Part shown: positions 14,851 through 18,846 of the stretch, one piece after another
How the letters are laid out: each line of letters begins with the position of its first letter
Numbering within the stretch: the first letter of the stretch is position 1
DNA from: an archaeon
Lineage (GTDB): Archaea; Nanobdellota; Nanobdellia; Pacearchaeales; GW2011-AR1
Length of the DNA: 18,846 nucleotides
NCBI GenBank assembly: GCA_027318675.1
Contig: DAHVOT010000006.1
Coordinates: forward strand, 4,083-22,928
Direction of reading: 5' to 3'
Notes under the pieces: model-generated
Told to the model about the DNA's origin: nothing
Database searches by the model: none
Seen by the model: only the letters and a program-made list of their open reading frames with translations
Program-made: the position numbers and the translations under genes

Positions 14851-15354
14851 TTAAGAAACATTAATTTCAATTCTTTTACTTAAATCAACACCTGAACAAT
14901 TTAATTCAGAATATAAATACCATTTCAAAGAAGAATCCCTCCCTCTAAGAAAATTAATTGATTTTATTATATTGCCAGCTATAGGTCCAACATCCTTAGA
15001 ATAATTCTTTGGTATATCAATTGAAAAATCATAAGGATATTCTCCAGGAGAATAATCTTTTTTATTCTCTAAAGGAAAGTTAAAATCAAAGAGAGTATAA
15101 TTATTAGTACTTTTTTTATTATCTGAATATGTTGTTTCTGATCTCTCACATTTTAAACCAATAATTAACTTGCCGTTATTTGCTGATTTCTTAAGTTTCA
15201 AAACAAGTTTACCAGTTATTTTTTCTCCTAAATTATAATTATACTTTTCTGGAATTAATTCAATTGAACCTTTTCTTTTTCTTAAAATTATATTAATAAT
15301 AACAACCAAAACAATAAATAAAGAAACTCCAAGAACTAAAAACTTTAAATCCAT
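14851..15354 (-). CDS. Membrane-anchored arrestin-like / Spo0M-like protein
   Basis: 167 aa. Residues about 4-24 (KFLVLGVSLFIVLVVIINII) form one membrane helix followed by RKRKG, so the rest probably faces the cytosol. From about 29 the chain is nearly all beta strand with an arrestin-like pattern: GSIELIPEKYNYNLGEKITG, LVLKLKK, IIGLKCERSETTYS, then SPGEYPYDFSIDIPKN, then WYLYSELNCSGVDL and a final valine-rich strand. This pattern resembles arrestin N-domains, Vps26 and Spo0M. Such folds usually act as protein-binding adaptors. The assignment rests on pattern recognition and is moderate. A TATA box and a 13-base palindrome lie upstream. Confidence 0.6.
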   Translation of the reverse strand: MDLKFLVLGVSLFIVLVVIINIILRKRKGSIELIPEKYNYNLGEKITGKLVLKLKKSANNGKLIIGLKCERSETTYSDNKKSTNNYTLFDFNFPLENKKDYSPGEYPYDFSIDIPKNYSKDVGPIAGNIIKSINFLRGRDSSLKWYLYSELNCSGVDLSKRIEINVS

Positions 15355-15371
15355 AAATCATCCAATAAATT

Positions 15372-15384
15372 ATAATTTAAAAAG
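15372..15384 (-). promoter_or_regulatory. TATA box for the arrestin-like gene
   Basis: The minus-strand sequence CTTTTTAAATTAT is centred about 25 nt before the ATG at 15354, the leaderless distance used elsewhere in the window. Confidence 0.45.
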
Positions 15385-15387
15385 TAT

Positions 15388-15400
15388 TCGAATTATTCGA
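15388..15400. repeat. 13-base palindrome TCGAATTATTCGA, possible operator
   Basis: TCGAAT and ATTCGA are perfect inverted arms around one central base. It sits immediately upstream of the TATA box of the arrestin-like gene, in the BRE region, and 5 bases beyond the stop codon of the 100-aa gene. A regulator site is possible; it is too short to be a convincing terminator. Confidence 0.35.
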
Positions 15401-15405
15401 TAAAT

Positions 15406-15708
15406 TTAGTCTTTAAATTTAAATCCGGTTCTATCTTCATATTTAACACCAATACTTAGATTCTTTGTTACGTACTTCTTAGCCTCAATATATGCAAGAT
15501 CAATAGCTTCTTCAAAATAATCCATTATACCCAATATTTCAACAGTTCCCAATTCTCCAATTTCATTTAAACTAACAATATATTTATCATTTACAGGTCC
15601 ATGAACCTTAAATCTTGCAAAGATTCCTGAATTCTCATATTTTTCACTTTCTGAAATAATAAATGAAGTTTCACTCTCTCTTGAAAGAACCAAATCTCTT
15701 AAGCTCAT
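15406..15708 (-). CDS. Hypothetical 100-aa alpha/beta protein
   Basis: 100 aa, acidic, with no signal peptide or membrane segment. Strands near FARFKVHGPV and KYIVSLNEIG and a helix FEEAIDLAYIEAKKYV at about 64-79 suggest a small mixed alpha/beta domain. No catalytic motif or family is recognised. The start at 15708 has a TATA box about 27 nt upstream. The gene is divergent from the NlpC/P60 gene at 15860 and lies 51 bases upstream of the arrestin-like gene on the same strand; that gene also has its own promoter. Confidence 0.6.
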   Translation of the reverse strand: MSLRDLVLSRESETSFIISESEKYENSGIFARFKVHGPVNDKYIVSLNEIGELGTVEILGIMDYFEEAIDLAYIEAKKYVTKNLSIGVKYEDRTGFKFKD

Positions 15709-15726
15709 AATAAAAAATGAAAATAT

Positions 15727-15740
15727 AGCTTTTTAAAAAT
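15727..15740 (-). promoter_or_regulatory. TATA box for the 100-aa hypothetical
   Basis: The minus-strand sequence ATTTTTAAAAAGCT is centred about 26 nt before the ATG at 15708. It forms one side of a 151-base divergent promoter region. Confidence 0.45.
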
Positions 15741-15827
15741 TTAGATAAAAAATAGCAAAGATAATTTAGAAAAGAGATAAAAAGATATTTATAAAATGTA
15801 TATACTTTAAAGTAATTACAAAACAAA

Positions 15828-15840
15828 ATGTTTAAATAGC
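15828..15840 (+). promoter_or_regulatory. TATA box for the NlpC/P60 gene
   Basis: ATGTTTAAATAGC is centred about 26 nt before the ATG at 15860, so the mRNA is probably leaderless. It matches the ppsA promoter almost exactly. A further TATA-like stretch (GATATTTATAAAATG) at about 15784-15798 could be a second promoter. Confidence 0.5.
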
Positions 15841-15859
15841 TAGATTAAAAATTAAACAT

Positions 15860-16495
15860 ATGAGTTTTAAAAAAACAGCAATAATCCTTGGAACATTATC
15901 TCTTTTAACAGCTAAAAATATAAATGCACAGGAAAATAAATACTTTTTATTAGAAAACAAAAATCAAACAGAAATAACGCCTAAAGTAGATACATCGAGT
16001 TATTCAAAACAAAACCAAAAAATAAAAGAATTTGTAGAAAATGCAAGAGAATATATTGGTACTCCTTATTCCTGGGGAGGGAGATTAACTAAGAAAAATC
16101 CAGGATTGGATTGTTTAGGATTATTATTTATACCTTATTCAGAAACTTTTGGAACAAAGTGGTATGATTTCAGTGTATATCCAAGTCAGATTGTGGAGAA
16201 AAATCAATTAGGAAAACCAGTTAAAGGACTTGACGGAATATTAAGTGAAGATGTACCGATCTCTAATCTTCAAGAAGGAGATATAATATATCTTTTATCT
16301 AAAACAAAAATACAGGATAAGCCTTTAGCAAAAATTAATGGGATAGAATACTGGCCGTGGCATACTGGAATTTATTCTAATAAAAAAGAAAATTTATTTT
16401 TAGAAGCAAGCCCTTTTTCAAAAGTAATTGAAAGAGATTTTTCAGAGGTTCTTAAAGAAAACATAGGAATTTTTGTAACAAGAATAAATCCTTAA
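15860..16495 (+). CDS. Exported NlpC/P60-family (C40-like) cysteine peptidase-like protein
   Basis: 211 aa. An N-terminal signal peptide (MSFKKTAIILGTLSLLTAKNINA) has a likely cut after A23, so the protein acts outside the cell. The NlpC/P60 domain covers about 55-211. AREYIGTPYSWGGR (62-75) is the family entry motif, C85 in GLDCLGLL is the nucleophile, and H168 in WPWHTGIYS is the general base. The third catalytic position, just before A-x-P, is E182 (FLEASP), where His, Asn or Gln is usual. Family members mostly cut peptide bonds in bacterial cell-wall peptides. Archaea lack murein, so the target may be another protein, pseudomurein-like material or a neighbouring bacterium. The gene overlaps the stop of the convergent 605-aa gene by 4 bases. 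Confidence 0.8.
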   Translation: MSFKKTAIILGTLSLLTAKNINAQENKYFLLENKNQTEITPKVDTSSYSKQNQKIKEFVENAREYIGTPYSWGGRLTKKNPGLDCLGLLFIPYSETFGTKWYDFSVYPSQIVEKNQLGKPVKGLDGILSEDVPISNLQEGDIIYLLSKTKIQDKPLAKINGIEYWPWHTGIYSNKKENLFLEASPFSKVIERDFSEVLKENIGIFVTRINP

Positions 16496-18309
16496 TCTCC
16501 AGGAGGAGCCATAACAAGAAGATAATCATTCTCTGGGACAAGTTTTCCTTCTCTAACAACTCCTTGAAAAAAAGCAGGCAAGTTCTGGCTAATCATTTTT
16601 TCGTTGTACTCTAAAGCTGTTTTAGGAAGATATTCTCTATCAAAACTAGGAATTGCATTAAGAAAATTATTTTCCCCTTTTCCTCTTATTAAAGTGTGTC
16701 CTAAAACAAGAGTTAATTTTTCATTTTCACTATTTATATATTCTGCGTACTCTGTTCCTTTAATCAAACTACCTGCCCCCATCTTTTCATCATGCATTAA
16801 AAAAACAATAGAACCTGCAGGTATATTTTTAACTAATTCCTTTGTTTTATCTATTCCGGCAACAGATGAAGGTTCAATAATATAGTTTTCCCAGCCTTTT
16901 TTTTCTAATACATTACTCAATCTTAAATCAGCTGGAAAATCTTGTAAAGAATCTTCAGGATATGCATTTGTTAAAGCTGTAAGTGCGTAACCAATACAAT
17001 CATAAGCTCTATTTTCTGTTGGTACTTCAATTTTAACATATCTTCCTGTATCGGGGTTACGATCAAAACAAATATCGCCTCTTCCTCCATGACGGAAAGC
17101 AGAATTTCCTAACTCTCCTTCTGCAAAATTATAAATTTCTTTTCCAATATCACTATTAAAGTTATAATCTATTCCATTAGAACTCGTATCAAAAGTAAGC
17201 TTTTTTCCAGTACTAAAGTCATATAAAACATAACCATTATTATCATTTACAGAAAGGATCTTATTCTCTAAATTAGTAGAGGTTATGTCCAAAGGAATTG
17301 CTTCATTATTTTTAGTATTTAGATTATCATCAAAATCCCCTAAAAATTCACCATCATTAAAGATAAAGGAATGTTTTCCATTCATTATTGTGGTTTTTCC
17401 AAAACCTTTAGATGATTCATGAATTATTCTTGGCGGGAGCCCTTGAATAACATCATTATTTTTGTAAATACTCACAGAATCATCTCCAAAAATCTCTAAA
17501 GAAAGGTATCTCTTTTTATTTCCATCTAATCCCTCTTCACCCATATTTATAAGATTATTTCCTTCAAGAAATTCTAAACGTACAAATCCACTTTCATCTC
17601 CTTTTACACTTAAACCTCCTGGAACTTTTTTAATCCAAGCTCCTTCATAATTCTTTAAATCCGCGGAAGAATCTTTTACAATTAAAATTCCTCCTTCATC
17701 TTCTCTTGCCTGAGATACAATGTTTATTTTATCATAAATTACATCTCCAGAAACAAGATAACCTTCTTTAGAAGAAGAACAAGTTCCATCTAATAAAATA
17801 TTCCCAAACAAATCAAGATTATATCCCCTAATTATACTTCCATCAGCTAATTTATTTACTTTAGTTCCTTGCTCTAAACTATAAACATTCTCATCATTCC
17901 AATAAGACAAATGTCCATTTTCAGGGACTTCAAATTCATTTCCATTTATTACATACTTAGAAGATTTACTATTATATAAATTAGCTTCAATAATATTTCC
18001 TGACAAATCTATTTTAATAGTGCTTCCTCCATCTCCTCTTATTTCCAGATTCTCGAGATGATTATTTCCAAGATTTATACTTTCTACATCCTTCATAAAA
18101 AGCGTTATAACGCTCCCATCTTCATTTGGACTAAAAAAACTAATTTTACCTTCTGCTTTTAAAGAATTAACTAACTCCAAAATACTTAAACCCTCTCCAG
18201 AAAGAGCTTCATCAGAGTCCTCACCTTTAACAAATCCCATAAAAAAAGAGAAACTTGCAAATACTAAAACCAAGGAAAAAATAAAAAAGATTGTTTTTTT
18301 GTTTCTCAT
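16492..18309 (-). CDS. Exported beta-rich protein with a C-terminal NlpC/P60-like domain
   Basis: 605 aa from the ATG at 18309. A signal peptide or anchor covers MRNKKTIFFIFSLVLVFASF to about residue 28. Residues about 35-380 are beta-rich with repeated N-G-D turns and look like a beta-solenoid or long beta-sheet repeat. The C-terminus is NlpC/P60-like: EIYNFAEGELGNSAFRHGGRG (about 391-411) matches the entry motif, C438 in AYDCIGYALTAL is the candidate nucleophile and H538 in LGHTLIRG the base. N551 (FLNAIP) sits at the third position. An in-frame ATG 45 bases upstream (18354) would overlap the preceding gene by 44 bases and add residues in front of the signal peptide; the ATG at 18309 lies one base after that gene's stop and is preferred. 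It probably forms one transcript with the gene upstream. Confidence 0.75.
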   Translation of the reverse strand: MRNKKTIFFIFSLVLVFASFSFFMGFVKGEDSDEALSGEGLSILELVNSLKAEGKISFFSPNEDGSVITLFMKDVESINLGNNHLENLEIRGDGGSTIKIDLSGNIIEANLYNSKSSKYVINGNEFEVPENGHLSYWNDENVYSLEQGTKVNKLADGSIIRGYNLDLFGNILLDGTCSSSKEGYLVSGDVIYDKINIVSQAREDEGGILIVKDSSADLKNYEGAWIKKVPGGLSVKGDESGFVRLEFLEGNNLINMGEEGLDGNKKRYLSLEIFGDDSVSIYKNNDVIQGLPPRIIHESSKGFGKTTIMNGKHSFIFNDGEFLGDFDDNLNTKNNEAIPLDITSTNLENKILSVNDNNGYVLYDFSTGKKLTFDTSSNGIDYNFNSDIGKEIYNFAEGELGNSAFRHGGRGDICFDRNPDTGRYVKIEVPTENRAYDCIGYALTALTNAYPEDSLQDFPADLRLSNVLEKKGWENYIIEPSSVAGIDKTKELVKNIPAGSIVFLMHDEKMGAGSLIKGTEYAEYINSENEKLTLVLGHTLIRGKGENNFLNAIPSFDREYLPKTALEYNEKMISQNLPAFFQGVVREGKLVPENDYLLVMAPPGD

Positions 18310-18310
18310 A

Positions 18311-18846
18311 TTAGTATTTAATTGCAAACCTAAATTTATAATTTTCTGGTTCAAATCCTTCTATCTCAACAACCTCTAATGTTGATTCTTCATCAACTAT
18401 CTCGTAAACAATGGCTGTATCATCACTCTGCATATTTATTTGTACTTGCTTTTCTTCCTCCAAATTTAGTAAACAACTCAGACAAACCTGACCAGGATTT
18501 TCTAATTGATAATTAAAGATAAATTCACATACTTCATAAACTGTGTTTAACCTGACTGGAATTTCACTTTCAAATTCGTCAAGAAAATAAACACTTTCTT
18601 CTTTACTTATTCTTATAACATAATCTAAATCTATAAAGACAGAACCCACTCCTATTTCTGTACTTGCTTTTGGTTTTCCTTTCTCAATTTTAAATTCTGG
18701 AAAAGATTCAAATTCTCCTAAACAAAGAGGCAATGATTCTTCAACAAACCTGGAAATCTCAGATTCTATCTTCTCCTTGGAGATAATCTTTGATTGAGAG
18801 TCATAAATATAATAGGGGACTCCAAAAATAGTTGATTCTTTTAGAT
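18311..18846 (-). CDS. Hypothetical acidic protein, 5' end outside window
   Basis: The frame is open from the right edge of the window to TAA at 18311-18313, giving 178 residues without a start. A TTG at 18731-18733 could be read as a start, but the frame continues upstream with good coding character (VPYYIYDSQSKIISKEKIESE...), so it is internal. The visible part is acidic with mixed strands and helices. It includes EISRFVEESLPLCLGEF and later CLSC, giving three cysteines that could form disulfides outside the cell. I recognise no named family. The stop lies one base before the start of the exported NlpC/P60-like gene, so the two are probably co-transcribed, and an extracellular or membrane role is likely by association. 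Confidence 0.65.
   Translation of the reverse strand, partial: LKESTIFGVPYYIYDSQSKIISKEKIESEISRFVEESLPLCLGEFESFPEFKIEKGKPKASTEIGVGSVFIDLDYVIRISKEESVYFLDEFESEIPVRLNTVYEVCEFIFNYQLENPGQVCLSCLLNLEEEKQVQINMQSDDTAIVYEIVDEESTLEVVEIEGFEPENYKFRFAIKY

Noticed and set aside
15709..15859. A small RNA gene in the 151-base divergent region
   Set aside because: Only AT-rich promoter-like sequence is visible; no C/D-box pair, stem or tRNA-like fold was found.
18310..18354. The upstream ATG at 18354 as the start of the larger NlpC/P60-like gene
   Set aside because: It would overlap the preceding gene by 44 bases and put extra polar residues before the signal peptide; the ATG at 18309 follows that gene's stop by one base.
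1..18846. CRISPR array, insertion sequence or integrase attachment site
   Set aside because: No regularly spaced direct repeats, no transposase or integrase motifs and no repeat of the tRNA-Gly 3' end were seen on reading both strands.

Overview
The window is AT-rich archaeal DNA, most likely from a DPANN-type archaeon (Woesearchaeota, Pacearchaeota or a relative). The evidence is two archaeal/eukaryotic-type ribosomal proteins (L35Ae, L10e), a TRM11-type tRNA methyltransferase, a tRNA-Gly without an encoded CCA, and TATA boxes (TTTAAA or TTTATA types) about 25-28 nt ahead of most start codons, implying leaderless mRNAs. The lineage is inferred from composition and gene content; no search was possible.

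Layout. 1-4017 (+): the 3' end of a disordered protein with repeated K-Y/F-x-P motifs; a 612-aa xylose-isomerase-like TIM barrel with a large helical insertion; a two-helix membrane protein interrupted by an in-frame TAG; and a fused nucleotidyltransferase-HEPN protein. 4021-10156 (-), in transcription order: an ECF sigma-like protein, a 603-aa second nucleotidyltransferase-HEPN protein, a SET protein, a TRM11-like methyltransferase, L35Ae and L10e, a helical hypothetical and an internally duplicated HTH-like protein. 10249-10319 (+): tRNA-Gly(GCC). 10321-12120 (-): a full-length ABC exporter. 12156-12290 (+): a probable 44-aa acidic protein. 12434-14845 (+): phosphoenolpyruvate synthase. 14851-15708 (-): a membrane-anchored arrestin-like protein and a 100-aa hypothetical. 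15860-18846: two convergent exported NlpC/P60-like proteins, the second behind a partial hypothetical gene (-).

How the genes fit together. Ribosomal proteins, tRNA-Gly and the TRM11-like enzyme belong to translation. Phosphoenolpyruvate synthase is the one clear central-carbon enzyme. The ABC exporter, the arrestin-like protein and the two NlpC/P60-like proteins act at or outside the membrane. The most unusual block is 7291-10156: a bacterial-type ECF sigma-like protein read from an archaeal-looking promoter, next to a nucleotidyltransferase-HEPN fusion with a nearly identical promoter and a SET protein behind it. A joint role is inference. No gene-free stretch exceeds 300 bases. No CRISPR array, insertion sequence or integrase was seen.
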